Positions 27,733 to 54,085 of a DNA stretch of 64,000 nucleotides are shown here, piece after piece. How positions within the stretch are numbered: the first letter of the stretch is position 1; every line of letters begins with the position of its first letter. Below the pieces are notes generated by a model that was given only the letters and a program-made list of their open reading frames with translations, searched no databases and was not told where the DNA came from. The stretch lies in contig NC_082619.1 of assembly GCF_030936135.1 (NCBI RefSeq), forward strand, positions 7,877,208-7,941,207. The letters are read 5' to 3'. The DNA comes from Gavia stellata (Eukaryota; Chordata; Aves; Gaviiformes; Gaviidae). The translations under genes were made by a program, and so were the position numbers.

Positions 27733-30700
27733 ATGCTGCGGTGGGGGCGCGCTCTGCGCCCGCCGAGGCGGGGGGGGGCCCCGGGGGGGGGCCCGGGGGG
27801 GTCCCCGGCACCGGGCCGGGCTCCGGGCCGCCCCCTCCGCACCGCCGTCCCGCTCAGCTCCGACATCTTCCGCGGTGAGATGCCGGGGGGGGGCGCTCCT
27901 GGGGGCCGGGGGGGCCCCTTGGGGATTTGGGGGCGTCACTGGGGGGCGGGGGGGGGGTATTGGGGGGTCCCGGGAGGAATTGGGGGGGGGGACGACTGCG
28001 GGAGGGGTAGCTGGAATGGGGGGGGGGGTGTCAAAGGGATGGGGGTTGCCAGGGAATGGGGGGGTCACTGGAGGGACTGGGGGGTCATGGGGGTCCCAGA
28101 TGGGATTGGGGGGTCCCAGGGGACTGGGGGGGGGCCGGGGGGGGGCCCAGAGGGGCCGGGGGGGGGCTAGGGGCGTCCTGGGGGTCCCAGAGGGAACCGG
28201 GGACATTCCTGGAGAACCCTGGGGGGGGGGGGGTCATTGGGGGTCCCAGTGGGGACTAGGGGGGTCCCAGGGGACTGGGGGGGGACACAGGAGGGACTGG
28301 GGGGGGGGTGGTCCCAGGAGGGATGGGGGGGGGGGTCCGAGGAGAGATGGGGGGGTCCCAGGGTGCTGAGGGGGTCCTGGGGGTCACAGAGAGTCCTGGG
28401 GGGTTCCAGAGGACCCTGGGGGGAGGGGGTCTCAGAGGGGGCTGGGGGGGCACCCAGGGAACTGGGGGGGGGGGCAGAGTGGGAGGGTTCTAGAGGGTCT
28501 CAGGGGCCTGGGGGGGGGTCCCAGGGGATGAAGGGGGTTCGGGGGGGTCCCAGAGGGAACTGGGGGGTCCCAGGGGGAACTGGGGGGTCACAGGGGGGGC
28601 TGCCAGCTGTGCCCCTCCCAGACCTGGCACCCCCCCCCCCAATATACCGGCAGAGCTGGGGCCGGGCCTGGGGCGCCTGGGGCGGACTCTGAAGGATCAG
28701 CTGCCGTCTTGGGGGGGCAGATGGGGGGGCTGGACCCCCCCGGGGACCCCCCGGGCCCACGACCCCCCGAAGAGGCCGACGTGTGTGGTGGTGGGGGGCG
28801 GCGTGGTGGGCTGGTCGGTGGCGTACTGGCTGAAGGCGCTGGAGGGGCAGCGGCACGGCATGAGGGTGCTGGTGGTGGAGCGGGACCCCACGGTGAGACA
28901 GCCCCTCCCCGGGGTGGGGTACGCCCTTGGGGACCCCACCTGTGGGACCCCACCTGAACCCCTTTTTTATTTGGGGGGGTGTCTTCTCTTTCAGTATTCC
29001 CGCGCCTCCACGGTGCTGTCGGTGGGGGGGATCCGACAGCAGTTTTCCCTGCCGGAAAATATCCGGATGTCCCGCTTCTCCGCCAGCTTCCTCCGCAACA
29101 TCAATGGTGTGTTTAATTTGGGGGGGGGGGGGTGTCCAGCCCCCCCCCCCTTACCGGGGTGTCCCTCCCTTACAGGAGTACCTTTGGGTGCCAAAGGAGC
29201 CCCCCATCGACATCCAGTTCCAGCCCTCGGGGTACCTCTTCCTCGCCCCCCCGCAGGGTGCTGCCGGGCTGGAGGCCACCGTCCGGCTCCAGAGGTGGGG
29301 GACACACACACAACGCCCCCCCGGGGGTTTGGGGGGTTTTTGATGAGGGGGGTTTCATCCTGACCCCCCCCTCCGCACGCTGGCTGTCCCCAGGGAGGAA
29401 GGGGCGCAGGTGGCCCTGCTGTCCCCACCCAGCTGAAGGCGAAATTCCCCTGGATAGACACGGAGGACGTGGCCCTGGCGTCCTACGGTATGGGGGGGGG
29501 GGGGGGGGGCGGGGGGGGGCATGGGGACCCCCCCTCAACATCCGTCCCCCATCCCCATCCTCATTCCCATCCCCATCCCATTCCCATCCTCATCCCCATT
29601 CCCATCCTCATCCCCATTCCCATTCCCATTCTCATCCCCACCCCCATCCTCATCCCCATCCCCATCCTCATCCCCATTCCCATTCCCATCCTCATCCCCA
29701 TTCTCATCCTCATCCCCATCCCCATCCTCATCCTCATCCCCCATCCCCATCCTCATCCTCATTCCCATCCCCATTCCCATCCTCATTCCCATCCTCATTC
29801 CCATCCTCATCCCCCATCCCTATCCTCATCCCCATCCTCATCCCCATCCTCATTCCCATCCCCATCCTCATCCCCCATCCTCATCCCCATCCTCATCCCC
29901 ATCCCCATCCTCATCCCCATCCCCATCCCCATCCCCATCCCCATCCTCATCCCCATCCCCATCCCCATCCCCATCTTCATCCTCATTCCCATCCTCATCC
30001 TCATCCCCATTCCCATCCTCATCCCCCATCCCCATCCCCATCCCCATCCTCATCCTCTTCCCCATCCCCATCCCCCATCCTCATCCTCATCCCCCATCCT
30101 CATCCCCATCCTCATCCTCATCCCCCATCCTCATCCTCATCCCCATCCTCATCCCCATCCTCATCCCCATCCTCATCCTCATCTCATCCCCATCCCCATC
30201 CCCATCCCATCCCCATCCCCACCGGGTGCATCCCTCACCCTCCCTTAATTTGGGGAAGGGGGGGGTCCAGCCCCCCCCAAATTGTTATTAGTTTTTTTTT
30301 GAGGGGGTCACACCGCAGTGCCCCCCCCCGTTTCCCCCCCCCAGGTCTGGAGGATGAAGGCTGGTTCGACCCCTGGACCCTCCTCAACGCTTTCCGGCGC
30401 AAAGCCAACCTTCCTGGGGGTCCACAGCTGCTCCGGGGAGGTGCGAGGTGAGGAAAGTGGGGGGGGGGACACCCCCCAACCCCCCCAGGACCCCCCCCCA
30501 ATCTCACCCCCCCCCCAAACCCTCCAGGTTTCGTCACCTCCGCTGAGGACACCATGCCACCGCAGGGACCCTCCCCGGCCACCGCCCGCATCAAATACGT
30601 CCACGTGAGTACGTGTACCCCCCCCTCCACGCAGGGGGGGGGTCCCCACGAGTGTCTGTGACCCCCCCCCCCCCACGTTCACTACGTGTCCCCCCCCCCC

Positions 30701-32593
30701 CATAGATCCACATGCCGGACAGCCGGGAGTACCAACCCGTCGCATGCGCCATCGTGGTCAACGCCGCCGGCGCATGGGCCGGGGAGCTGCTGCGGGCGGC
30801 GGGGCTGCCGGGGGGGCTCTGTCAGCCCCCCCTGCCCATCCAGCCCAGGAAGAGGTGCGGGGGGGGGCAGGAATTTTAGGGGTTCGCAGTGGGGGGGGGC
30901 ACATTACCCCTCTGTTGTGGGTGAACCCCACAGTGTGGTTTTTTTTTGGGGGGGGCACATATCCATCTCTTATCACTCCTTTTTTTTTGGGGGGGGGTGA
31001 ATGCTTTGGTGCTTTTTTTTGGGGGGGGCATAGATGGGGGGGCCACATCCCAGCACCCACCACACCGCTCTGTCAGGGGTGCAGCCCTCAGTGCTTTTTT
31101 TTTGGGGAGGGGGGACATAGATGGGGGGGCCACATCCCAGCACCCCACCACCGCTCTGTCAGGGGTGCAGCCCTCAGTGCTTTTTTTTTTGGGGAGGGGG
31201 GGCATAGATGGGGGGGGCCACATCCCAGCACCCACCACCGCTCTGTCAGGGGTGCAGCCCTCAGTGCTTTTTTTTTTGGGGAGGGGGGGCATAGATGGGG
31301 GGGGGCCACATCCCAGCACCCACCACCGCTCTGTCAGGGGTGCAGCCCTCGGTGCTTTTTTTTGGGGGAGGGGGGGTACACCCCGGTACCCGCTGTCCCC
31401 CCAAGGTGGGGGGCATGAACCCCTTGGTGCTTTTTTGGGGGGGGGTAGGAGCAGAACAGTGTGGGGGGGGTCACATCCTGGCACCCATCACCCCTCTGTC
31501 ATGGGTGAACCCCTCGGTGCTTTTTTTTTGGGGGGGGGAGCGTCGTGGGGGGGGGGATACATCCCAGCACCCACCACCCCTCCATCTTCAAAGCGGGGGT
31601 GAACCCCTCAGTGCTTTTTTTTTTGGGGGGGGGGGGTGCATCCTGGTACCCACCCCCCCTCTGTCTGCGAGGGCGGGGGACATGACCCCCCTTGGTGCTT
31701 TTTTTTTTTGGGGGGGGGGGGGGTCATGAGGAGGGGGGGGACACACATCCCACCGCCCCCAAGGGTGGGGGGGTGAACCCCTTAGCCCTATTTTTTTTTT
31801 TTGGGGGGGGGTCTCATCCTGGCACCCACCACCCCTCCAATCTGTCGGGGAGCGATACGAACCCCATGGTGCTATTTTTTTTGGGGGGGGGGGGGCACAC
31901 ATCCCAGCCCCGACCACCCTCCCATCGTGGCGGGCGGGGGGGAGCAGCCTGAACCCCTCAACCCTATTGTGTTTTTTTTTTTTTTTGGGGGGGGGGCCCC
32001 CCCATTCCTATAGGTACGTGTACTCCTGGCACTGCCCCGACGGCCCCGGCTTCTCCTGCCCCCTCCTCGTCGACACCACCGGCGCTTATTTTCGCCGCGA
32101 CGGCATCGCCGGCAACTACCTGGGCGGCATGAGCCCACCCGAGGTGAGCCCGGGAGGGGGTCCCCTATATTATTCCCCCCCCCCCCCACAATTTTTTTTT
32201 TCTTTAACCCCTCCCAATTTATTTTTTTTCCAGGAGGAAGAGCCGGATCCGGGCGATCTCTCGGTGGATCATGATTTTTTCCAGGAGTGCATCTGGCCCC
32301 GGTTGGCACGACGGGTCCCAGCCTTCGCCTCCCTCCGTCCCCGGGGCGCTTGGGCGGGTTACTACGATCACAACGCCTTCGATCGTAACGGGGTGTTGGG
32401 TCCTCACCCCAAATTAGAGAACCTTTTTTTAGCCGCCGGTTTTAGCGGACACGGTTTACAACACGCCCCGGCGGTCGGCAGAGCCGTGGCGGAGCTGGTG
32501 GTGAAGGGAGGGTACGTGAGCCTGGATCTGCGGAGGTTGGGATGGAGGAGGTTGGTGGAGGGGGAACCGCTGGAGGAGGATGGGGTGGTTTGA
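27733..32593 (+). CDS. FOXRED1: FOXRED1, mitochondrial FAD-dependent oxidoreductase for complex I assembly (two frame breaks)
   Basis: FOXRED1 supports assembly of respiratory complex I. Exons: 27733-27874, 28654-28892, 28995-29108, 29176-29294, 29394-29487, 30345-30447, 30528-30604, 30706-30854, 32014-32143, 32234-32593; about 508 aa (human 486). An Arg-rich N terminus fits mitochondrial import; the FAD loop is [15 protein letters not shown]. Conserved blocks include [43 protein letters not shown] and [11 protein letters not shown]. Exon 5 lacks one base near 29440 (after LLSP, before LKAKFPW), causing an immediate stop. Exon 6 has one extra C near 30408 (between RRKAN and FLGVHS). The strongest exon 3 donor (29107) is also out of phase; a GT two bases later restores frame with an added Gly. 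Flanking codons remain conserved, so consensus errors are more likely than gene death. Confidence 0.85.
27880..28620. repeat. G-rich minisatellite in FOXRED1 intron 1
   Basis: Degenerate units built from GGGGACTGGGGGGTCCCAGG recur through almost the whole intron, with G-runs up to 12. The plus (coding) strand is overwhelmingly G over C. Many potential G-quadruplex tracts follow. Confidence 0.85.
29540..30230. repeat. (CCCATC/CCTCAT)n pyrimidine-rich satellite in FOXRED1 intron 5
   Basis: Nearly 700 bp consist of CCCATC, CCTCAT and TCCCAT hexamer variants in irregular order, almost free of G on plus. Frames through it read as Pro-His or Ile-Pro repeats, which are not genes. Confidence 0.95.
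31005..31990. repeat. 88-bp VNTR in FOXRED1 intron 8
   Basis: The phrase CCACATCCCAGCACCC recurs at 31043, 31130, 31218 and 31306, a period of 87-88 bp, with each unit also carrying a T-run followed directly by a G-run. Further diverged units continue to about 31990, close to the exon 9 acceptor. Near-identity of the first four units suggests recent or ongoing length change. Confidence 0.93.
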
Positions 32594-32599
32594 TGCGGG

Positions 32600-32690
32600 G
32601 GGGGGAAACTGAGGCACAGCAGTGGGGAAACTGAGGCACAGCAATGGGGAAACTGAGGCACGGCACTGGGGAAACTGAGGCACGGCCCCG
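32600..32690 (+). repeat. Four-copy 22-bp tandem repeat in FOXRED1 3' UTR
   Basis: GGGGAAACTGAGGCACAGCA and close variants occur four times with a 22-bp period (GAAACT at 32605, 32627, 32649, 32671), starting just after the stop codon. Confidence 0.9.
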
Positions 32691-32720
32691 GGGCCCACGG
32701 TTGGCGGTGTGCCCTGCGGG

Positions 32721-32726
32721 AATAAA
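32721..32726 (+). terminator. FOXRED1 poly(A) signal
   Basis: A canonical AATAAA lies 128 bases after the FOXRED1 stop codon, followed by GT-rich sequence. Confidence 0.8.
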
Positions 32727-32814
32727 AGGGATGGACGATGAGCGTGCTGGTGGGATTAAATGGGGGGGGGGGGGGGATTTGGGGAGGGGGGGGGGGATTA
32801 GTGACACCCCCACC

Positions 32815-33850
32815 CCACCCCACGGGGCTGCCCCCCAACTTGCGCCAGCCCACCCATTACCCCCAGTTGTACCCCAGTACAGCCTGTCCGCAGCTGCCAC
32901 GCTCCACCCCCCAGTGCCCCCAGTGTCCCCCCACCAGTGCCCCCAGTATCCCCCCTCAGTCCCAGTGTCCCCATTATCCCCCACCTCCCGCCCCAGTGCC
33001 CCCAATACCCCCCCCCAGTCCCAGTATCCCCATTATCCCTCAGCCCCAGTATCCCCATGTCCCCATACCCCCCATCCCACTGTCCCCATTATCCCCCCAG
33101 TGCCCCCCAGCCCTGCTGTCCCCAGTCCCAGTATCCCCAGTATCCCCCCCAGTGACCCCCCAGTGCTCCCATTACCCCTCCAATACCCCCAGCCCCAGTA
33201 TCTCCATTAACCCCCCATTATGCCCCCAGTGTCCCCAGTGACCCCCAGTGCCCCCAGCCCCAGTATCCCCATTACCCTCCCAGTGCCCCCAGTATCCCCA
33301 GTGCCCCCAGCCCCAGTATTCCCATTACCCCCCAGTGACCCCCAGTGTCCCCAGTGACCCCCCAGTGCCCCCAGCCCCAGTATCCCCATTATCCCCGCCG
33401 TGTCCCGCAGTATCCCCAGTGCCCCCAGCCCCAGTATCCCCATTATCCCCCCAGTGACCCCCAGTATCCCCATTACCCCCCAGTGCCCTCCAGTATCCCC
33501 AGTGCCCCCCCAGTGCCCCCAGTATCCCCAGTGCCCCCCCAGTGCCCCCAGCCCCAGTATCCCCATTATCCCCCCAGTGCCCCCAGTATCCCCAGTGACC
33601 CCCCAGTGTCCCCAGTGCCCCCCCAGTGCCCCCAGTATCCCCATTACCCCCCCAGTATCCCCAGTGCCCCCAGCCCCAGTATCCCCATTACCCCCCAGTG
33701 ACCCCCCAGTGCCCCCCAGTATCCCCATTACCCCCCCAGTGTCCTCCAGTATCCCCAGTGACCCCCCAGTGCCCCCAGTATCCCCATTACCCCCCAGTGA
33801 CCCCCCCAGTGCCCCCCAGTATCCCCATTACCCCCCCAGTGTCCCCAATT
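32815..33850. repeat. (CCCAGTRYCCCC)n minisatellite between FOXRED1 and EI24
   Basis: About 1 kb is made of short variants of CCCAGTGCCCCCAGTATCCC and CCCATTACCCCCC. It is C-rich on plus, the opposite of the intron 1 repeats of the plus-strand genes, and lies in the intergenic space upstream of the EI24 promoter. Confidence 0.93.
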
Positions 33851-33869
33851 GCCCCGCGCATCCCAGTCG

Positions 33870-34095
33870 GCGCCCCCTAGCGTTGCTGCGCTACAGGCGG
33901 GTGGCAGCACTGCGCATGCGCAGCGGCGGGAAAGGGCGGGGAGCTGGCGGTAGTGCGCCTGCGCCAGGAAGAGGGCGGTGACTCGCCTGCGCAGAGGCGG
34001 GAGGTTCGGCGCATGCGCGGTGCGTGGCGGCCGGGCCGCCGGGAGCTGGGTCGCCTGTCGCGCCGTGTGCTCCCGGCCCGCAGCCGCCGGTGAGT
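33870..34095 (+). promoter_or_regulatory. EI24 CpG promoter with NRF1 palindromes and first exon donor
   Basis: A perfect NRF1 palindrome TGCGCATGCGCA lies at 33911-33922 and a second, GGCGCATGCGCGG, at 34008-34020. A donor-like GCCGCCGGTGAGTGAG at about 34085-34100 marks the likely end of an untranslated first exon. The first coding exon lies 2.3 kb downstream. Confidence 0.7.
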
Positions 34096-34129
34096 GAGCG
34101 TGGAGGGCGGGAGCCCTGAGGCAGCCCTG

Positions 34130-34800
34130 GGGTCGGGGGGGGGCATCCCTGAGGTAACTGTGGGCCCCCCGGGGGAGATCGTGGGGGTCACCCTCGGGAA
34201 CCGTGGGGGCAGTCCTGAGGTAACTGTGGGCCTCGAGGGATCCGTGGGGAAACCCTGAGGTAATTTTGGGCCACAGGGCCACTGTGGGGGCAGCGCTGAG
34301 GTAACTGTGGGCTGAGGGGCACCTAGGGGCAGCCTTGAGGTAACTGTGGGCCTCGGGGGGACCGTGGGGGCCGCCCTGAGATAAGTGTGGGTCTCGGGGG
34401 GGGACCGTGGGGGCCGCCCTGAGATAAGTGTGGGTCTCGTGGGGGACCGTGGGGGCAGTCCTGAGGTAACTGTGGGCCTCGAGGGATCCGTGGGGAAACC
34501 CTGAGGTAATTTTGGGCCACAGGGCCACTGTGGGGGCAGCGCTGAGGTAACTGGGCTGAGGGGCACCGAGGGGCAGCCCTGAGGTAACTGTGGGCCGAGG
34601 GGGGACCGTGGGGGCAGCCCTGAGGTAACTGTGGGCTGAGGGGCACCGAGGGGCAGCCTTGAGGTAACTGTGGCCCTCGAGGGATCCGTGGGGAAACCCT
34701 GAGGTAATTTTGGGCCACAGGGCCACTGTGGGGGCAGCGCTGAGGTAACTGTGGGCTGAGGGGGGACCGTGGGGGCAGCCCTGAGGTAACTGTGCCCCCC
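34130..34800. repeat. Minisatellite at the start of EI24 intron 1
   Basis: Units of about 40-60 bp share GGGGCAGCCCTGAGGTAACTG and GGACCGTGGGGGC; a dozen or more copies are present. The block begins directly after the probable first-exon donor, is G-rich on the coding strand, and each unit carries a donor-like AG/GTAACT. Confidence 0.9.
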
Positions 34801-36321
34801 ACACACACACACACTTCCCGGGGAGACTGTGGGGACAGCCCTGAAGTGAAATTGTGGACTCCCCCCCAACCCGGGGAAGCTATAGGGGTCACTGCCCCCA
34901 GTAACAGCGGGGGCAGCCCCGAGGTAAATTTGAGCTGCCACCTCGGGGTAACCACGGGGCTCACCCCCATTAACAGTGGGGGGTGACTATGCTTCACCCC
35001 CCCAGCCTAACTGTGGGGCAGGCCTGGGGTCCCCATCCTGGGCACCTCTGGGGTGCTGTGAGGATCCTCCCCTGCACAGTGATCCCCAGCCCTGGGGTGC
35101 CCCCCAGTTACCCAGGAATACCCCTGGGTAAAAATAAATGAGACAGGGCTTTCTGCAGAAGGCAGGACCGTACGGCAGTAGGGTCTGGCTGTATTTAACA
35201 CGTACGTTTCCGAGCCCGAAGGGTGGCGAGGCGTGGCCGCTTGGAACAAAGAAAATGCTCGTTTCTGCCTTTTGTTTCTGCCGCGGCTCTGCCACCGCAA
35301 CCTGGACCTTGGACGCCTGAGATGCCTGGCTAACGCAAAAAGAGCCCGACACCGCGCGCGGGGCTGAGCACACCTGCCTCCGAAGGCTTGATTTTAGGGT
35401 GAAGGTGGCGGTGATTAACTTGACGTTAATCAAGCTGGAGGCCAGTTCTGCTTCCGCAGTTTGATCTGAACTGGCATTCGCTGCTTCACAGGAGCGCAGT
35501 TCAAACCTTGGCAGGTTTTGTTTCAGAATAACCAAAATAAAAACCTTCTTTTTTTCTTTTTTTAAATTATCTTTAATTGTATCCTGCGCTGCGTGTTACA
35601 GAGCAACAGCAACGCTGACATGTTGGGGCTTGTGACGCCAGCCTGCTCCAGAGCTGCTGGTAGCTCCTGCCTAGCAGAAAAAGAGCAGTTTGAATCCTGT
35701 TGGAAAAGCTCCGTGAGTTTTATTAGCTGCTGATTTTCATTAATTTTTTCCTTAATTCAGACGCTGTCTGTATTTCTGTGGTGCTTTACAAGAAGACGAC
35801 GACTCAGTGCGACATTTTTGGCAAAGGGCTGTTTGGGGTAATTACTGCTTTGGGCAAAATCTTATGGGACAGCTCAAGAGCAGCCCTCGTTTTGTCAGGC
35901 ACCTAATTGTAGACCTCGAGTTTCTTAGCTGCCGCGCGAGGAAGAGGAGGCGCGGAGCTGTAAAGTGTTAAATTAACGTTGGATTTAGCAAAGATGTTTT
36001 CACACCTCTCTGGGTTGGCTCTGCTGCCTTTTCTTTTCCCAAAATGAGCGGCACGGCCTGTTGTTCGGAGGGGTGTTCTGCTGCACAGAAATACAGGCTC
36101 TGCTGTTCCTGACACCCCAAGTTCGTTAATACGACGTACCGTGGAATTAACAGGACGGCTCCTTTCTCTGGCTGTGTTTTTGCGGATGTTTGCCGATTGG
36201 GAAGCCAGCGAGGGCAGGGAAGCCTGTTGAAAATCGCCGGGGTGTGATTTAGCTTGTGATTACCCCGCTCAGACCAATGCTGTTAACGCCTGCCGTGGTC
36301 CCATGTTTTCTCTCTCCGCAG
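34801..36321. other. Rest of EI24 intron 1
   Basis: GC falls sharply after about 35100 and the sequence is unique. It ends in a strong acceptor (TCTCTCTCCGCAG, ending 36321). No gene is supported within it. Confidence 0.6.
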
Positions 36322-36348
36322 GCTCCATCCGTTTCCCATCTCTCCAGG

Positions 36349-36393
36349 ATGAGAGAGGTTTGGGTTCGGCTTTTCCCCTCTCCCTGTAGTTGA
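36349..36393 (+). CDS. Upstream ORF 1 in the EI24 5' UTR (14 codons)
   Basis: ATG at 36349 opens a 14-codon frame ending in TGA at 36391-36393, 34 bases before the EI24 start codon. It lies in the exon predicted to start at 36322. It would be in the mature 5' UTR if that acceptor is used; translation is not shown. Confidence 0.4.
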   Translation: MREVWVRLFPSPCS

Positions 36394-36427
36394 TAGTTTC
36401 GGAACCAGAGGTGATGCTGGAGTCGAG

Positions 36428-42532
<6,105 letters not shown>

Positions 42533-42972
42533 GCCCCCACCAGACCCCGCGTCGTGGGGGACACACACAGGGGCTTCCCCTGGCAGAGTGCCCCCCCAGA
42601 CCCAACCCGCCGAGGCTGGGGTCGGTTCTGTGCGTGTCCCCCCACCCTGCCGGAAATTTTGGGGAGAAAATCATGATTTTTAACACCTTTGTGAGTTTCG
42701 AAGAGCCGGGTCGCGTGCCCTGCGCTTGTTTTATAGCGGACTCTTTTGTACGCCCCCCCCCAGCCCCGTGCCATCTCCCCATGTCCCCCCTCGGGCACCT
42801 CGTTTGTCCCCCCCCACCCCGGTTTTGTCGTAGCTTGGTGACGCCACCGGCAGCGCCTCCCCCTCCCTCCCCGCTGCCCTTTGGGGTTTGGGGTTGGTTT
42901 TTTTTTTTTGGGGGGGGTGGGGGGGGCGGTTTATCAACTTTTCTCTAGTATTTTCACACTGAAACATTAAAC
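42533..42972 (+). other. EI24 3' UTR with poly(A) signal
   Basis: The 3' UTR runs from the stop codon to just past ATTAAA at 42966-42971, about 440 nt. It contains a T-run next to a G-run (about 42899-42930). Confidence 0.65.
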
Positions 42973-43019
42973 GGAGAAATCACGGTTTGCAGCCATCCCG
43001 CGCCTGCCCCTGTCTTTCA

Positions 43020-43510
43020 GCTGGGGGTGCGGGGGTTCCCCGCGGCGGGGTTCAGGCCCTGAGAGAACGGTTGGTGCCCCCCCGGGGGACCGGGACCGCC
43101 CCCCCCGGCCAAGGCCGCTGCCGCCCTGCCCCGGGGCACCGCCCACGTGGCGCCACCCACGTGGCGGGGAAGGCGCGCTTCCGCATCCGCCCACGTGATC
43201 CGCTTCGCCCCGCCCCCCGGGCGCCCCAAGCTCCGACGGACACGTCACGCCTCGTTTTCCGCTAGCCCCGCCCGCCCCGCGTTCCGCCAATCGGGAGGCG
43301 CGGTGCGCAGCCCGCCCTATCCCGCCCTCGGCTGAGGGCATGGCGCCGCGGCCAATGAGCGCCGCCGCTTCTGGATTGGCGCCGGTGAAGGCCAATGGCG
43401 AGCGGGCGGGGCGGGGGCGAGGGCGGGGAGCGGCGGCGGGCAAGGGCGGCTGCGCGGGGCGGATGGCCGGGGCGGCGGGGCCGAGCGCGGCGCCCGGGTG
43501 AGGGCCGCGG
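43020..43510 (+). promoter_or_regulatory. STT3A CpG promoter with three E-boxes and four CCAAT boxes
   Basis: CACGTG occurs at 43144-43149, 43158-43163 and 43192-43197, with ACACGTCACG near 43240. CCAAT motifs lie at 43287-43291, 43352-43356, 43375-43379 (reverse) and 43392-43396. A donor-like CCCGGGTGAGGG at about 43495 probably ends an untranslated first exon. The E-boxes suit USF/MYC/TFE factors; I found no exact ERSE (CCAAT-N9-CCACG). Confidence 0.7.
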
Positions 43511-43579
43511 CCCCGGGGGGTCTGGTGCCGGGGTGGGCGGAGCGGGCTGGCTGCCTTGTGCCCAGGGATGCCCGGGACC

Positions 43580-44500
43580 GTGGGGTGAGGGAGTTGTGGG
43601 GTTATGGGGTGCTGGGCCTTGTGGGTGCCCGGGCCTGTGGGGTTATGGGGTGCTGGGCCTGTGGGGTTATGGGGTGCCTGCGCCTTGTGGGGTGCCCGGG
43701 CCCGTGGGGTTATGGGGTGCTGGGCCTTGTGGGGTGCCCGTGCCCGTGGGGTTATGGGGTGCTGGGCCTGTGGGGTTATGGGGTGCCTGCGCCTTGTGAG
43801 GTGCCCGGGCCCGTGGGGTTATGGGGTGCTGGGCCTTGTGGGGTGCCCGGGCCCGTGGGGCTATGGGGTGCTGCGCCTTGTGGGGTGCCCGTGCCTGTGG
43901 GGTTATGGGGTGCCTGCACCTTGTGGGGTGCCCGTGCCTGTGGGGTTATGGGGTGCTGGGCCTTGTGGGGTGCCCGTGCCTGTGGGGTTATGGGGTGCCC
44001 GCACCTTGTGGGGTGCCCGGGCCTGTGGGGTTATGGGGTGCTGGGCCTTGTGGGGTGCCCGTGCCTGTGGGGTTATGGGGTGCTGGGCCTTGTGGGTGCC
44101 CGGGCCTGTGGAGTTATGGGGTGCTGGGCCTTGTGGGTGCCCGGGCCTGTGGAGTTATGGGGTGCTGGGCCTTGTGGGGTGCCCGTGGGGTTATGGGGTG
44201 CTGGGCCTGTGGGGTTATGGGGTGCCTGTGCCTTGTGGGGTGCCCGGGCCCGTGGGGCTATGGGGTGCCTGCGCCTTGTGGGGTGCCCGGGCCCGTGGGG
44301 CTATGGGGTGCTGGGCCTTGTGGGGTGCCCGTGCCTGTGGGGTTATGGGGTGCTGGGCCTTGTGGGGTGCCCGTGCCTGTGGGGTTATGGGGTGCCCGCG
44401 CCTTGTGGGGTGCCCATGCCTGTGGGGTTATGGGGTGCTGGGCCTGTGGGTTTATGGGGTGCCTGCGCCTTGTGGGGTGCCTGTGCTTGTGGGATGAGGT
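43580..44500. repeat. 42-bp minisatellite in STT3A intron 1
   Basis: More than 20 units of about 42 bp (GGGGTTATGGGGTGCTGGGC then CTTGTGGGGTGCCCG) follow the likely first-exon donor. The period is a multiple of three, so all three plus frames stay open for hundreds of codons, which explains the long Gly/Cys/Trp-rich frames here. G-rich on the coding strand. Confidence 0.95.

Positions 44501-54085
<9,585 letters not shown>

Noticed and set aside
29300-29310. A tiny 23-bp intron in FOXRED1 exon 5 to explain the missing base
   Set aside because: A GT...AG stretch exists (about 29413-29441) but is far below the minimum size of vertebrate introns; a one-base indel is simpler.
29132-30451. Plus-strand frames of 256-439 codons reading Pro-His, Ser-Pro or Ile-Pro repeats
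   Set aside because: They translate the CCCATC/CCTCAT satellite in FOXRED1 intron 5 and cross real exons out of frame.
33728-34997. Minus-strand frames of 224-360 codons reading PQLPQGCP and YLRAAPTVP repeats
   Set aside because: Antisense translation of the EI24 intron 1 repeat and its CpG promoter.
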